64,000 nucleotides of DNA from Pantoea vagans (GCF_001506165.1 NZ_CP011427.1:3844001-3908000); one strand, 5' to 3'; counted from the stretch's first letter, positions 37,651 to 47,617 are shown. Translations and numbers: made by a program. The notes: generated by a model not told the origin, from the sequence alone.

Positions 37651-39921
37651 TTAAACCTTTTCACCCCGCAGGTTTTGCGCCGCTTTGACCATGTTCGCCA
37701 GAGCCTGACGCGTCTCCGTCCAGCCACGGGTTTTCAAACCGCAATCAGGATTCACCCACAAACGCTCTTCAGGGATACTCAGCGCCGCTTTGCGGAGCAG
37801 GTCTTCCATCCAGGCCACACTTGGCACGTTAGGAGAGTGGATGTCATAGACGCCGGGGCCGATTTCGTTCGGGTATTCAAACACTTTAAACGCCTCCAGC
37901 AGATCCATATCAGAACGCGAAGTTTCGATGGTGATGACATCGGCATCCAGTGCGTCAATCGCATCCATGATGTCGTTGAACTCGCAGTAACACATATGGG
38001 TGTGGATCTGGGTCGCATTTTGCGCCACCGCGGCGTTGAGGCGGAAGGCATCAACCGCCCATTTCAGATAGGCCGCCCATTCAGACTGGTGCAGTGGCAG
38101 GCCTTCACGCAGCGCCGGTTCATCAATCTGGATGATGCCGATCCCGGCTGTTTCCAAATCTTCCACTTCATCACGCAACGCCAACGCAATTTGTTTGGCG
38201 ATGGTTTCACGCGTCACGTCCTCGCGCGGGAATGACCAGCACAGAATCGTGACGGGGCCGGTGAGCATACCTTTAACCGGTTTGTCGGTCAGTGACTGCG
38301 CATACTGCGCCCACTCAACGGTGATGGCTTGCGGACGGCTGATGTCGCCAATAATGACCGGTGGTTTCACGCAACGCGATCCATAGCTTTGTACCCAGCC
38401 GTTTTGCGTGAACACGAAGCCATCAAGGTTTTCGCCAAAGTATTCAACCATGTCGTTACGTTCCGCTTCACCGTGTACCAGCACGTCAAGCCCCAGCCGC
38501 TCTTGTTCGGCAATTGCCTGTTTGATGTGTTGCGCGATACCCGTGCGGTAGTTTCCGCTGTCGATGTTGCCTTTTTTGAAGTCGAGACGCAGGCCGCGGA
38601 TTTCAGTGGTCTGCGGGAATGAGCCGATAGTGGTGGTTGGCCAGGCTGGCAGGTTGAAGCGCTGACGCTGTGCCTGGGCACGTTCACGATAGTGGCCCGG
38701 ACGTTCCACGTCTTTAGCCTGAATTTTTGCCAGACGCGCCTCGACGGCGGCATTGTGAACACGCGTTGAGTGAGCACGGGCACGAATCGGTGCACTCCAC
38801 GCCGCCAGTGAAGCGGCATCTCCATTATTCAGCGCGTTGCTCAGCAGTGACAGCTCAGCACACTTTTGCAGGGCAAAGGCAAACCAGCTTTTCACTTCCT
38901 CATCCAGCCGGGTTTCCACACTCAAATCGATCGGGCTATGTAGCAGTGAGCACGATGAACCCACCCACAGCTGCTGGCGCAGTCCCACCAGCGGCTTCAG
39001 GCATTCAAACCAGCGACTCAGGTCAGCACGCCAGACGTTACGACCGTTAATTACGCCGACGGACAGTAGCCATTCAGCGGGCAGCTGTTGGTGAATGTGT
39101 TGGATGTCATCTTTACCCTGCACAAGGTCAACATGCAGGCCCTGTACGGGCAGGATTTTGATGACATCAAGGTTCTGACCAATGCTGTCGAAATAGGTGG
39201 TGAGCAGCAGTTTGACGTTGCCTTGCAGCGCTGCGTAGGCCGGTTTGAAGGCATCACGCCACGCTGACGGCAGTTCCAGCGCCAGGGCAGGTTCGTCGAT
39301 TTGCACCCATTCGATACGGCGTTTTTTCAGCTCTGCCAGGACTTGCTGGTAAACCGGCAGGATCTCTTTTAGCAGTGTCAGGCGATCAAACGATTCACCT
39401 TTGACTTTGCCCAGCCACAGATAAGTGACAGGCCCCAACAACACAGGCTTAATCTTGTGACCCAGCGCCAGCGCTTCGTCCACTTCATCCAGCAGTTGGG
39501 TCCAGCTGAGCCTGAACTGCTGACCTTGGGTGAACTCGGGCACCATGTAGTGATAGTTGGTGTTGAACCATTTGGTCATTTCAGCCGCTGCCGCGGGCTC
39601 ACCGCTGGGCGCACGACCACGACTAATGCGGAACAGGGTGTCGATATCGATAGAACCGTCTTGATTTTGGTGGCGTGCGGGCACATTGCCGAGCAGCAGG
39701 CTAGTACTTAGTACGTGATCGTACCAGGCGAAATCGCCGACCGGCAATAAATCTACGCCCGCCTCTTTTTGCTGTTGCCAGTGTCGGGCCCGCAGTTCAC
39801 TCCCTACGGCCAGTAGCGCTTGTTGCGAGCTGAGGCCTGCCCAGTAACTTTCCAGTGCTTTTTTGAGTTCACGACGCAGACCAACGCGAGGGAAACCGAG
39901 TGTGTGGTTCAGAATGCTCAT
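37651..39921 (-). CDS. metE: Cobalamin-independent methionine synthase
   Basis: MetE methylates homocysteine with 5-methyltetrahydropteroyl-triglutamate without vitamin B12, the last step of methionine synthesis. The ATG at 39921 ([19 protein letters not shown]) gives 756 residues. The duplicated barrel is complete, and the zinc ligands of the second barrel are visible: histidine and cysteine in [13 protein letters not shown], the glutamate in [10 protein letters not shown], and the cysteine in [11 protein letters not shown]. It is divergent from its activator gene metR, with MetJ boxes between them. Confidence 0.98.
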   Translation of the reverse strand: MSILNHTLGFPRVGLRRELKKALESYWAGLSSQQALLAVGSELRARHWQQQKEAGVDLLPVGDFAWYDHVLSTSLLLGNVPARHQNQDGSIDIDTLFRISRGRAPSGEPAAAAEMTKWFNTNYHYMVPEFTQGQQFRLSWTQLLDEVDEALALGHKIKPVLLGPVTYLWLGKVKGESFDRLTLLKEILPVYQQVLAELKKRRIEWVQIDEPALALELPSAWRDAFKPAYAALQGNVKLLLTTYFDSIGQNLDVIKILPVQGLHVDLVQGKDDIQHIHQQLPAEWLLSVGVINGRNVWRADLSRWFECLKPLVGLRQQLWVGSSCSLLHSPIDLSVETRLDEEVKSWFAFALQKCAELSLLSNALNNGDAASLAAWSAPIRARAHSTRVHNAAVEARLAKIQAKDVERPGHYRERAQAQRQRFNLPAWPTTTIGSFPQTTEIRGLRLDFKKGNIDSGNYRTGIAQHIKQAIAEQERLGLDVLVHGEAERNDMVEYFGENLDGFVFTQNGWVQSYGSRCVKPPVIIGDISRPQAITVEWAQYAQSLTDKPVKGMLTGPVTILCWSFPREDVTRETIAKQIALALRDEVEDLETAGIGIIQIDEPALREGLPLHQSEWAAYLKWAVDAFRLNAAVAQNATQIHTHMCYCEFNDIMDAIDALDADVITIETSRSDMDLLEAFKVFEYPNEIGPGVYDIHSPNVPSVAWMEDLLRKAALSIPEERLWVNPDCGLKTRGWTETRQALANMVKAAQNLRGEKV

Positions 39922-40030
39922 TGGGTGTACTCCAAACGATGCGAACCCTTTATCTTCATCCAGCAAGCATGATGGCGGTCCGCTGAAGGCTTATACTGGA
40001 CAAAAAGAGAGTGGCCGTATCGCTTGCTTG

Positions 40031-40054
40031 AGATGTTTAGCCGTCCAGATGTTT
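40031..40054. promoter_or_regulatory. MetJ met-boxes between metE and metR
   Basis: Three abutting 8-base units, AGATGTTT, AGCCGTCC and AGATGTTT, each match the met-box AGACGTCT at six of eight positions. Tandem boxes in register are the MetJ binding mode, so repression by S-adenosylmethionine-bound MetJ is expected. I looked for the MetR site (TGAA-N5-TTCA) in the 205-base region and found no clean copy. Confidence 0.75.
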
Positions 40055-40126
40055 ACACCGCTATCTTCTGCGGGTACTGTATGTTCCTCAAGCGCAATCT
40101 GTTCAATCTCGATGTGAAGGACTCTC

Positions 40127-41059
40127 ATGATCGAACTCAAACACCTGAGAACGCTGCAGGCGTTACGGAATACCGGCTCTTTAGCTGCCGCCGCCGCCCA
40201 GCTTCATCAGACACAATCGGCGTTATCTCATCAGTTCAGCGACCTGGAACAGCGGCTGGGCTTTCGCCTGTTTGTGCGCAAGAGCCAGCCGTTGCGGTTT
40301 ACGCCGCAGGGTGAGATTTTGCTGCAGTTGGCCGAGCAGATTTTGCCGCAGATTCAGCAGGCATTGCAGGATTGCCACGAGCCACATCAAACCACGCTGC
40401 GCATTGCCATTGAGTGCCACAGTTGTATTCAGTGGCTGACACCCGCCTTGAGTAATTTCCGTAAGAGCTGGCCGCAAGTGGTGATGGATTTTAAATCTGG
40501 CGTGACTTTTGATCCCCAGCCAGCGTTGCAGCAGGGGGAGCTGGATGTGGTGTTGACCTCAGATATTCTGCCGCGCAGCGGGTTGTTCTATACGCCAATG
40601 TTTGATTTCGAGGTGCGTTTGGTGTTGGCACCGGATCATCCGCTGGCGCAGCGTGAACATATTTCGCCGGAAGATTTGGCTGATGAAGTGTTGATGATTT
40701 ATCCCGTTCAGCGTCAACGTTTGGATATCTGGCGTCATTTTCTGCAACCCGCTGGCGTGACCCCCGCCTTGAAGAATGTGGATAATACGCTGTTGTTGAT
40801 TCAGATGGTGTCGGCCCAGATGGGCATTGCCGCGTTACCCCATTGGGTGGTGGAGAGTTTTGAGAAGCAGGGCCTGGTGGTGACCAAGACGCTGGGTGAT
40901 GGTTTGTGGAGCCGCTTATATGCTGCGGTTCGCGATGGCGAGCAGCGTCAGCCGGTGTTAGAGGCGTTTGTACGATTTGCCCGTCAGCACGCCTGTGACC
41001 ATTTGCCCTTTGTCCGCGATGCCGCGCGTCCGGGTTCACTTCAGTCCGTTTCTTTATGA
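40127..41059 (+). CDS. metR: LysR-family activator of methionine genes MetR
   Basis: MetR activates metE and metH with homocysteine as co-regulator. The 310-residue protein has an N-terminal helix-turn-helix (about 1-60, [20 protein letters not shown], with [19 protein letters not shown] as the recognition helix) and a C-terminal substrate-binding domain from about residue 90. Position, divergent from metE, and sequence agree with MetR. It is slightly shorter than in E. coli (317). Confidence 0.96.
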   Translation: MIELKHLRTLQALRNTGSLAAAAAQLHQTQSALSHQFSDLEQRLGFRLFVRKSQPLRFTPQGEILLQLAEQILPQIQQALQDCHEPHQTTLRIAIECHSCIQWLTPALSNFRKSWPQVVMDFKSGVTFDPQPALQQGELDVVLTSDILPRSGLFYTPMFDFEVRLVLAPDHPLAQREHISPEDLADEVLMIYPVQRQRLDIWRHFLQPAGVTPALKNVDNTLLLIQMVSAQMGIAALPHWVVESFEKQGLVVTKTLGDGLWSRLYAAVRDGEQRQPVLEAFVRFARQHACDHLPFVRDAARPGSLQSVSL

Positions 41060-41151
41060 TCCCGCGGGCGGCGTGTGTCGCCCGTGCTGTTATCCCTGCC
41101 CTGCCTGCTCTATAATGCGCCGCCTCAATCCGCGACCAAGAGAGTTTCACC

Positions 41152-41634
41152 ATGACGAGTAACGATGTTCTGCGCAGCGTGCGCTATATGCTTGATTTGA
41201 GCGATAGCAAAGTGGTGGAGATTTTTGCCTTAGCGGGCAGCGAAGTGCCATTGGAAGATGTGCAAGCGTGGATGAAGAAGGATGATGATGCTACGTTTCG
41301 TAAATTGCCTGACGTGCTGATGGGCTATTTTCTGAACGGGTTGATTTTCTATCGCCGTGGCAAGAGTGAAGATGCGCCTGCACCGTCGGTAGAGCGCCGC
41401 ATGAATAATAATATTTTTATCAAGAAGTTGCGTATTGCCTTTGCTTTGAAGACAACGGATATCACGGAAGTGTTGCTGAAAGCGAACTTCAAGGTGTCTC
41501 AGGCAGAAGTGGGCGCGATTTTCCGCAATCCGGATCATAAGAATTACCGCGAGTGCGGTGACCAGATTCTGCGTAACTTTTTGAAGGGACTGACGATGAT
41601 TCATCGTCCTGCGGCGCCAGCGAAAAAGGCGTAG
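41152..41634 (+). CDS. yehS: DUF1456 family protein (YehS-like)
   Basis: The 160-residue protein consists of two similar alpha-helical halves: NDVLRSVRYMLDLSDSKVVEIFALAG near the start and NNNIFIKKLRIAFALKTTDITEVLLKANF from about 85, each followed by a conserved short segment (FLNGLI; DHKNYRECGDQILRNFLKGL). This is the layout of E. coli YehS. Function is unknown. In E. coli yehS is elsewhere, so its place between metR and bioP is a difference. The start at 41152 has no strong ribosome-binding site beyond AGAG. Confidence 0.85.
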   Translation: MTSNDVLRSVRYMLDLSDSKVVEIFALAGSEVPLEDVQAWMKKDDDATFRKLPDVLMGYFLNGLIFYRRGKSEDAPAPSVERRMNNNIFIKKLRIAFALKTTDITEVLLKANFKVSQAEVGAIFRNPDHKNYRECGDQILRNFLKGLTMIHRPAAPAKKA

Positions 41635-41704
41635 TCGCTTGGAGATCGGAGCAGGGTCGGATATAGGCCGCTCCGATCATGAAGGAATCTCACATCCCTC
41701 TGGC

Positions 41705-42565
41705 TTAAGCGCTGCTTTTTCCTAGCACCCAACGCTTATGAACGTAGAGTGAAGCAAAAATCACGATGGCTCCGGCAATAAAGCTTGGCCAGTGTGGTTT
41801 TTCCTGCCAGATGGCCAGATTGACCAGCAAGCCCGCCGGTACGTGCATGTTGTTCATGATACCCAGCGTGCCCGCATCCACCTGAGTGGCACCGTAGTTC
41901 CACATGAAGTATCCCAGTCCCGATGCCGCCACGCCCAGCCACACCAGAATGCCCCACTGCAGTGAGGTGGTAGGTAGTTTGTTCGGATTACCCCACAGGC
42001 TCCAGGCAATGATGGCGATGATCACCGCGCCAAGATAGAACCATGAGAATGCGGTGTGCTGCGGCATCGGACGGGTTTCCTGCAGGCGCTTGTAGCCGAC
42101 CATGCCAATGGCAAAGCAGATGTTGGCGGCTTGAACCAGCAGCAGGCCAAACCAGAAATGGTCGCTGACTTTGTCGTAACGGATGATGGCTGCCCCACCG
42201 ACTGCCAGCAGCGCACTGAATGCATAGCCAATTCGCAGCGGACGTTTGCTGAGCAAGTCGTAAATCAACGTCACATACAGCGGCGTCATCACCGTGAACA
42301 GCAGGAACTCTGACACGCTGAGATAGGTGTAAGCCTCAAAACTCAGCAGATACATGACGCCCAGCTGCAGCATCCCCACCAGCATATACAGCAGGATGGT
42401 GGAGGCGCGATAGCCTTTCCAACGCAGGAAAGGCAGGAAAACGATGGCCGCAAGTGCCAGGCGCATCAGCACCGAGAACCAGGAATCAACCTGGCCGGCG
42501 AGGTATTCCCCGATCAAACTAAAGGAAAAAGCCCACAAAATGGTGGTAACGATCAGTAACAGCAC
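41705..42565 (-). CDS. bioP: Biotin transporter BioP (YigM), EamA family
   Basis: The 286-residue protein has about ten membrane helices in two EamA halves. It matches E. coli YigM closely, including YMLVGMLQLGVMYLLSF, RPMPQHTAFSWFYLGA and MWNYGATQVDAGTLGIMNNM. YigM is the high-affinity biotin importer of E. coli. The frame begins with GTG at 42565 (VLLLIVTTILW), which aligns with the E. coli start. In E. coli it directly follows metR; here a DUF1456 gene intervenes. A BirA-like site lies upstream. Confidence 0.92.
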   Translation of the reverse strand: MLLLIVTTILWAFSFSLIGEYLAGQVDSWFSVLMRLALAAIVFLPFLRWKGYRASTILLYMLVGMLQLGVMYLLSFEAYTYLSVSEFLLFTVMTPLYVTLIYDLLSKRPLRIGYAFSALLAVGGAAIIRYDKVSDHFWFGLLLVQAANICFAIGMVGYKRLQETRPMPQHTAFSWFYLGAVIIAIIAWSLWGNPNKLPTTSLQWGILVWLGVAASGLGYFMWNYGATQVDAGTLGIMNNMHVPAGLLVNLAIWQEKPHWPSFIAGAIVIFASLYVHKRWVLGKSSA

Positions 42566-42596
42566 GGTATTGATCCCAAAATGAACAGTGGCGCTA

Positions 42597-42641
42597 GTGT
42601 AAACAAACTGTCGTCATGGGTTTGAATTATTTGGTTTACAA
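42597..42641 (-). promoter_or_regulatory. Possible BirA operator before bioP with unusual spacing
   Basis: On the minus strand a perfect BirA half-site TTGTAAACC (42641-42633) is followed after 27 bases by TGTTTACAC (42605-42597), which matches the second half-site GGTTTACAA at seven of nine positions. The usual spacer is about 14-16 bases, so this one is longer by about one helical turn. It lies 32 bases before the bioP start, a sensible operator place. BirA binding here is inference. Confidence 0.5.
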
Positions 42642-42764
42642 CAGACCAAAATACAGACAAACAATGTAAGGCAAGAATAAGTGGCCTGTCTCGCCAGACA
42701 TCATGCGCGAATACCAACATTTCCTGGTTTATTTCGCTCTTTAATGTCATCAAACTGTAACAAA

Positions 42765-42807
42765 TGTGTCACACGTCACAGTAACGTGACGAAACCATCA
42801 CTATCCT
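42765..42807 (+). promoter_or_regulatory. CRP site and -10 box of glpT
   Basis: TGTGTCACACGTCACA (42765-42780) matches the CRP consensus TGTGA-N6-TCACA with one change. A -10 box TATCCT at 42802-42807 predicts a start at about 42814, exactly 41.5 bases from the CRP centre, the class II position. This suggests glucose-repressed expression of glpT. I see no clear GlpR operator in the 344-base divergent region 42566-42909. Confidence 0.65.
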
Positions 42808-42909
42808 GTGCGCGAAATGGAACCTTTTGGTGCTGTTTTAACGCCACACGGCGCTTGACCCAACCTGCTGGGAACACATAACAATATCGCGCCCTGGAGG
42901 GCCACACTC

Positions 42910-44250
42910 ATGTTGAGTATCTTCAAACCGGCACCGCATCAGCCGCAAGTCGCTGATGATCGTGTTGATCCGCTCTACCGTCGGCTACGCTGGCAAATCT
43001 TTATCGGTATTTTCTTTGGATACGCGGCCTACTATCTGGTGCGTAAAAACTTCGCGCTGGCGATGCCTTATCTGGTCGAACAGGGTTTCTCACGCGGCGA
43101 TCTAGGCTTTGCGCTGTCCGGGATCTCCATCGCGTACGGCTTCTCCAAGTTCATCATGGGCTCGGTTTCCGACCGCTCTAATCCGCGCGTGTTTTTACCC
43201 GCTGGGTTAATTCTCGCTGCGGCCGTGATGTTAATCATGGGATTTGTGCCTTGGGCGACCTCAAGCATCATGGTGATGTTTGTTCTCCTGTTCCTGTGTG
43301 GTTGGTTCCAGGGCATGGGCTGGCCGCCTTGTGGACGAACGATGGTGCACTGGTGGTCGCAGAAGGAGCGCGGCGGGATTGTCTCCGTGTGGAACTGTGC
43401 GCATAACGTGGGTGGCGGCATTCCACCGCTGCTGTTCTTGCTGGGGATGGCATGGTTTAACGACTGGAAAGCGGCACTCTACATGCCCGCGTTCGGGGCG
43501 ATCATCATCGCCATCATTGCCTTCGCCCTGATGCGCGACACACCGCAGTCTTGTGGCCTGCCGCCGATTGAAGCCTATAAGAATGATTACCCGCCAGATT
43601 ACAACGAGAATCATGAGCAGGAGCTGTCGGCAAAGCAGATTTTCATGCAGTACATCCTGCCGAATAAGTTGCTGTGGTACATCGCGTTGGCTAACGTCTT
43701 CGTCTATCTGCTGCGTTACGGCATTCTCGACTGGTCACCCACTTACCTGAAAGAAGTGAAACACTTCACGCTGGATAAATCCTCCTGGGCATACTTCTTC
43801 TATGAATATGCGGGCATTCCCGGCACCTTGCTGTGCGGCTGGATGTCAGACAAGGTCTTCCGCGGCAACCGTGGCGCGACCGGCGTGTTCTTTATGACGC
43901 TGGTCACCATCGCCACCGTAGTTTACTGGCTTAACCCACCGGGCAACCCAGGCATCGATATGCTGTGCATGATCGTTATCGGTTTCCTGATTTATGGTCC
44001 GGTGATGCTGATTGGTCTGCATGCGCTGGAGCTGGCACCGAAGAAAGCCGCGGGTACGGCGGCGGGCTTTACCGGCCTGTTCGGTTACCTCGGCGGTTCC
44101 GTTGCGGCCAGTGCGATTGTCGGTTACACCGTGGATTACTTCGGCTGGGATGGCGGCTTTATGGTGATGATCGCGGGGTCAGTGCTGGCGGTACTGCTAC
44201 TGCTGCTCACCATGATCAATGAGCATAAGCACAAGAAACAAATAGCATAA
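42910..44250 (+). CDS. glpT: Glycerol-3-phosphate transporter GlpT
   Basis: GlpT is a major-facilitator antiporter that imports glycerol-3-phosphate (and fosfomycin) in exchange for phosphate. The 446-residue protein is almost identical to E. coli GlpT over long stretches: [40 protein letters not shown] (with a substrate-binding region) and [18 protein letters not shown]. The phosphate-binding arginines expected near 45 and 269 lie in VRKNFALA and LLRYGILD. In E. coli glpT sits with glpQ beside glpABC; here it stands alone between bioP and yigL. Confidence 0.96.
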   Translation: MLSIFKPAPHQPQVADDRVDPLYRRLRWQIFIGIFFGYAAYYLVRKNFALAMPYLVEQGFSRGDLGFALSGISIAYGFSKFIMGSVSDRSNPRVFLPAGLILAAAVMLIMGFVPWATSSIMVMFVLLFLCGWFQGMGWPPCGRTMVHWWSQKERGGIVSVWNCAHNVGGGIPPLLFLLGMAWFNDWKAALYMPAFGAIIIAIIAFALMRDTPQSCGLPPIEAYKNDYPPDYNENHEQELSAKQIFMQYILPNKLLWYIALANVFVYLLRYGILDWSPTYLKEVKHFTLDKSSWAYFFYEYAGIPGTLLCGWMSDKVFRGNRGATGVFFMTLVTIATVVYWLNPPGNPGIDMLCMIVIGFLIYGPVMLIGLHALELAPKKAAGTAAGFTGLFGYLGGSVAASAIVGYTVDYFGWDGGFMVMIAGSVLAVLLLLLTMINEHKHKKQIA

Positions 44251-44255
44251 TTAAA

Positions 44256-44281
44256 TGGGCCGGTTAACCGGCCCACTTTTT
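44256..44281 (+). terminator. Terminator of glpT
   Basis: A perfect 10-bp GC-rich stem (TGGGCCGGTT/AACCGGCCCA, extended palindrome with practically no loop, so the top pairs open) is followed by CTTTTT. Its T run overlaps the stop codon of the convergent yigL, and it may act on both transcripts. Confidence 0.85.
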
Positions 44282-45080
44282 AAGCCAGGAACAGCTTACG
44301 CAACGTGTGCGGAACCGCATCCTCAGCATTACTGCCAATCACTTCCAATGCTGGCAAGGTATCTTTCAGGCGCTGGTGCGCATTACGCATGATGCAGCCC
44401 TTACCCGCCATGCTCAGCATTTCGACATCATTCATACCGTCACCAAAAGCGATGCACTCTTTCAGTGAATATCCGAGCTGTTTGGCGACGGCTTCCAGCG
44501 CGTGACCTTTCGATACGCCACCGGCCATCACTTCCAGGCAGGTTGGCAGTGAGAAACTGACGTTGACGCGATCGCCCCAACGCGCTTCGATCGCCAGTTC
44601 CAGCGGAGCCAGGCGTTCGGGTTCATCACAGGTGAAGAAGACTTTACTGATCCCATCCGTTGGCAACATACCCGGTTGGTAAACCTGATAGTTAAATACG
44701 GACTCACGAAAATAGTCCTGCTCGTCTGGGCGATGGCGGCTCATAAACCACTCGTCGTCACGGTAGACGTGCGTAAGGATATGCTCATCATGGTACTGCA
44801 AGCCGTAAAGCTCGCTGGCGATGTCGCCATCAAGGTTGTGGCTGAACACCAATTCGCCGTCAGCGTTGTGCACGCGCGCACCATTCGAGGTGATCATATA
44901 GGCCGGGATGCCGAGGCTATCGCGCATCTGGCCCACGTCGATGTAATGACGTCCGGTGGCGAAGACAAAATGCACATCACGTGCCACCAGCTCCTGCAAT
45001 GTGGTACGAGAGAAAGGCGTCAGGCGATGTTCCGGCGAAAGCAGCGTGCCATCCAGGTCGGATGCGACGATGTGGTACAT
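44280..45080 (-). CDS. yigL: HAD-superfamily sugar phosphatase YigL
   Basis: The 266-residue Cof-type (IIB) HAD hydrolase has motif I DLDGTLLSPEH (aspartates at 8 and 10), a large cap domain, and motif IV GDGMNDVEMLSMAG near 218-231. In E. coli YigL dephosphorylates pyridoxal phosphate and sugar phosphates, and its mRNA segment is stabilised by SgrS during glucose-phosphate stress. The gene follows pldB by 32 bases, as in E. coli, so the pldB-yigL operon is kept; in E. coli the SgrS target lies within the end of pldB. Confidence 0.95.
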   Translation of the reverse strand: MYHIVASDLDGTLLSPEHRLTPFSRTTLQELVARDVHFVFATGRHYIDVGQMRDSLGIPAYMITSNGARVHNADGELVFSHNLDGDIASELYGLQYHDEHILTHVYRDDEWFMSRHRPDEQDYFRESVFNYQVYQPGMLPTDGISKVFFTCDEPERLAPLELAIEARWGDRVNVSFSLPTCLEVMAGGVSKGHALEAVAKQLGYSLKECIAFGDGMNDVEMLSMAGKGCIMRNAHQRLKDTLPALEVIGSNAEDAVPHTLRKLFLA

Positions 45081-45112
45081 GTAAACCTCTGGTATTGATA
45101 TCGGATAAAAAA

Positions 45113-46105
45113 TTAAACTTGGCGCTCGAAGAAATCGACCACCAGGTTGAGCGCTTCAGCGCGCATGGCGTCTGTTTCAAACAAAATCTCATGACGCGCG
45201 CCTTGGATCACATACGGCACGGTGCCTTCGCAGGGATGGCCTGCCTCGGCCATCGCCGAGCAAAAAGCCCCTTGCGAGCGGTTATCCACCACATCGTCTT
45301 CACTGGCCTGCAGCACCAACGTGGGAGTGGTGATTTTCGCCACCTGGCTAATGATGCTGCGCCCCGCCTGCACACCTTCACGGACCCAATGGTAAGTGGG
45401 GCCACCCACGCGCAGCGCGGGATCGTCGGCATAGAAACGCAGGTTACGACGATAACGCTCCCGACTGTGCGTCAGGCGATTGATGCCAAACGGACTGGCA
45501 CGCCAGCGGCCCGTTCCCAGCGCATAACGTTCGCGCAGCGCGGGCAGTTTCTCCGCCCAGTCCAAAATCGGATGCGCCATCCAATCGGGAAGCGGCAGCA
45601 CAATGCCAAACATCGGTGCTGAAAATACCGCCGCGTGGAATGCCTGAGGCTGACGCGCCAGAAACAGCGCTAAGATCGCGCCGCCCATCGAGTGCGCCAA
45701 CACATATCGCTGTTGATAGTTGCTGTTAGCGATCTCTTTCTCATAGAGCGTTTCCAGATCGTCAACATAGTGGCTGAATTCCACCACGTGGCCGCGGTGT
45801 GAATCGGCCAGTAAGCGATCGGAACGACCCTGACCACGATGATCAATGATCACCACGTCATAACCACAGTGGAAAAGATCGTAAGCCAATTCCGGATACT
45901 TGATATAGCTTTCGATGCGGCCCGGCACAATTAAGATGACACGGCGATGTTGCGGTGAGGTGAAACGAACATAGCGAATAGTCAGATTGCCGACGCCGGT
46001 GAATTCGCACTCTTCACGACGACGCCAGAAGTCGAGCAGCGGGCCAGTGGCAAACGCAGAAAAGCCACGCTCACGCCCGAGCCAACTCTGTTTATGTTGC
46101 TGCAT
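45113..46105 (-). CDS. pldB: Lysophospholipase L2
   Basis: The 330-residue alpha/beta hydrolase removes the remaining acyl chain from lysophospholipids on the inner membrane. The nucleophile elbow is AHSMGGAI (about 146-153), with the oxyanion region LIVPGRIESYIKYPELAYDL near 60-80 and the terminal histidine in IQGARHEILFE. It is a little shorter than E. coli PldB (340). It is divergent from rhtB and upstream of yigL. Confidence 0.95.
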   Translation of the reverse strand: MQQHKQSWLGRERGFSAFATGPLLDFWRRREECEFTGVGNLTIRYVRFTSPQHRRVILIVPGRIESYIKYPELAYDLFHCGYDVVIIDHRGQGRSDRLLADSHRGHVVEFSHYVDDLETLYEKEIANSNYQQRYVLAHSMGGAILALFLARQPQAFHAAVFSAPMFGIVLPLPDWMAHPILDWAEKLPALRERYALGTGRWRASPFGINRLTHSRERYRRNLRFYADDPALRVGGPTYHWVREGVQAGRSIISQVAKITTPTLVLQASEDDVVDNRSQGAFCSAMAEAGHPCEGTVPYVIQGARHEILFETDAMRAEALNLVVDFFERQV

Positions 46106-46209
46106 CCGTCCCCCAGAAAAAAAGCCTCATCGCGCGCTTGCGCTCCGTAGCGTGCCGCGATGTTCTGGCGTATTGTGTCACACTTCGCTAACTTCAGGGA
46201 ATGTCACAC

Positions 46210-46833
46210 ATGACCATTGAATGGTGGTTAACCTATCTGCTGACCACAACTATCCTCAGCCTTTCACCCGGTTCCGGCGCGATTAACACCATGAGCACCG
46301 GCATCAGTCACGGCTATCGTGGCGCTGCGGCTTCCATTACCGGTTTACAGCTTGGCCTCGCGATTCATATCGTGCTGGTCGGTGCCGGCCTGGGCGCGCT
46401 GTTTTCGCAATCTATTATGGCGTTTGAAGTGCTGAAGTGGGCAGGTGCGGCTTATCTGGTGTGGCTGGGTATTCAGCAGTGGCGTTCCGCCGGTGGCATT
46501 GACCTGAATGCGGTGGCGAAAGCGATGCCACGTCGTCGTTTGTTCAAGCGCGCCATTCTGGTGAACCTCACCAACCCGAAAAGCATCGTGTTTCTTGCCG
46601 CGCTGTTCCCGCAGTTTATTCAGCCACATCAGCCGCAGCTGGCGCAGTATCTGGTGCTCGGCGTCACCACCATCGTGGTCGATATTATCGTGATGATTGG
46701 TTACGCCACCCTGGCTACGCGCATCGCAGGCTGGATTAAAGGCCCGCAGCAAATGAAGCTGCTGAACCGTACCTTTGGCGGATTGTTTATGGCGGTCGGT
46801 GCGTTGTTAGCCAGCGCGCGCAGAATCGCGTAA
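46210..46833 (+). CDS. rhtB: Homoserine/homoserine lactone efflux protein RhtB
   Basis: RhtB is a LysE-family inner-membrane exporter of homoserine. The 207-residue protein has five to six helices and the family motif [15 protein letters not shown] near 18-32, plus [19 protein letters not shown] chose the ATG at 46210 ([11 protein letters not shown]), preceded by CAGGGA at suitable distance; an ATG three codons earlier is possible but not conserved. It is divergent from pldB. Confidence 0.95.
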   Translation: MTIEWWLTYLLTTTILSLSPGSGAINTMSTGISHGYRGAAASITGLQLGLAIHIVLVGAGLGALFSQSIMAFEVLKWAGAAYLVWLGIQQWRSAGGIDLNAVAKAMPRRRLFKRAILVNLTNPKSIVFLAALFPQFIQPHQPQLAQYLVLGVTTIVVDIIVMIGYATLATRIAGWIKGPQQMKLLNRTFGGLFMAVGALLASARRIA

Positions 46834-46844
46834 GAGGTTTTTCA

Positions 46845-46876
46845 AACCAACGGCATCAATTTTAAAGCCGTTGGTT
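46845..46876 (+). terminator. Hairpin after rhtB
   Basis: A perfect 10-bp stem (AACCAACGGC/GCCGTTGGTT, 12-base loop) starts 12 bases after the rhtB stop. No T run follows, so it is a hairpin of uncertain terminator strength, and it directly abuts the palindromic element at 46879. Confidence 0.4.
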
Positions 46877-46878
46877 GC

Positions 46879-46975
46879 GCAGCCAGTTCGGTGCCGGCCA
46901 GCGCACAGCCCCCGGAGCGTACACGTAGTACGTGAGGAGGGCGAGCACTGCCCGGTGCCGAAATGGCCAGTAAAC
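46879..46975. repeat. About 97-bp palindromic intergenic element
   Basis: Between convergent rhtB and rhtC lies an imperfect inverted repeat: the arm CAGTTCGGTGCCGGCCAGCG pairs with the complement of the stretch ending GCCCGGTGCCGAAATGGCC, around a central palindrome GCGTACACGTAGTACGTGAG. It has no reading frame. Length, palindrome structure and place resemble small non-autonomous repeats such as ERIC, but the sequence is different from the ERIC at 7929. Confidence 0.6.
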
Positions 46976-46981
46976 CAGGCT

Positions 46982-47605
46982 TTATCGCGAGATAATGAGG
47001 TGAATGCCGAATCCGGCGAATAACACCCCCGCCATACCATCGACCCATTTCGCCATACGCTGATACTTATCACGCATCCACGGCAGCGCGAAGATGGCTG
47101 CCACCAGCGTAAACCAGGCAAACGTCTCACCGATAATCAGCAGGAACAGACCCCAACGCTCCATCGCACCCACGTCATTACCCACAAACAGCGAGAACAC
47201 GCTACCGAAATAGATAATGGCTTTTGGGTTAGACAGATTGGTCAGGAACCCTTTCAGGAAGCTCATGCCGCTCTTAGGCAGTTCAACCACCGGTACATCC
47301 ACCTGCGGTGACTTGTGGCGTTGACGCGCCGAACGCAGCAGCTGCCAGCCCATCCACAGCAGATATAAACCACCACCCACCATGATGATTTCATGCAGCC
47401 AGGCCATTTTTTCGAGAATCAGATGCAGGCCCATCAGCGCCACGCCCGCCCAGATAACAATCCCCAGCGTAATGCCGAAAACGCCCATCATCGCCTCTTT
47501 ACGCGAACGGCTTGCGGCAGTTTGCGAGACGAAGAAGAAGTCCGGTCCTGGGCTCATCAGCGCAACAAGATGCACCAGCGCGACGGTGGCAAATAACATC
47601 AACAT
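46982..47605 (-). CDS. rhtC: Threonine efflux protein RhtC
   Basis: RhtC is a LysE-family exporter of threonine. The 207-residue protein shows the motif LMSPGPDFFFVSQTAASRSR at about 16-35 and FLTNLSNPKAIIYFGSVFSLF near 113-133, with the usual hydrophobic segments. It starts 12 bases after recQ ends and so belongs to the pldA-recQ-rhtC run. Substrate assignment is by close similarity to E. coli RhtC. Confidence 0.95.
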   Translation of the reverse strand: MLMLFATVALVHLVALMSPGPDFFFVSQTAASRSRKEAMMGVFGITLGIVIWAGVALMGLHLILEKMAWLHEIIMVGGGLYLLWMGWQLLRSARQRHKSPQVDVPVVELPKSGMSFLKGFLTNLSNPKAIIYFGSVFSLFVGNDVGAMERWGLFLLIIGETFAWFTLVAAIFALPWMRDKYQRMAKWVDGMAGVLFAGFGIHLIISR

Positions 47606-47617
47606 GGTTTCTTTCCT

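Noticed and set aside
41644..41678. Stem GATCGGAGC/GCTCCGATC after the DUF1456 gene
   Set aside because: The stem is good, but the 17-base loop and absence of a T run give no support for an intrinsic terminator; left unannotated.
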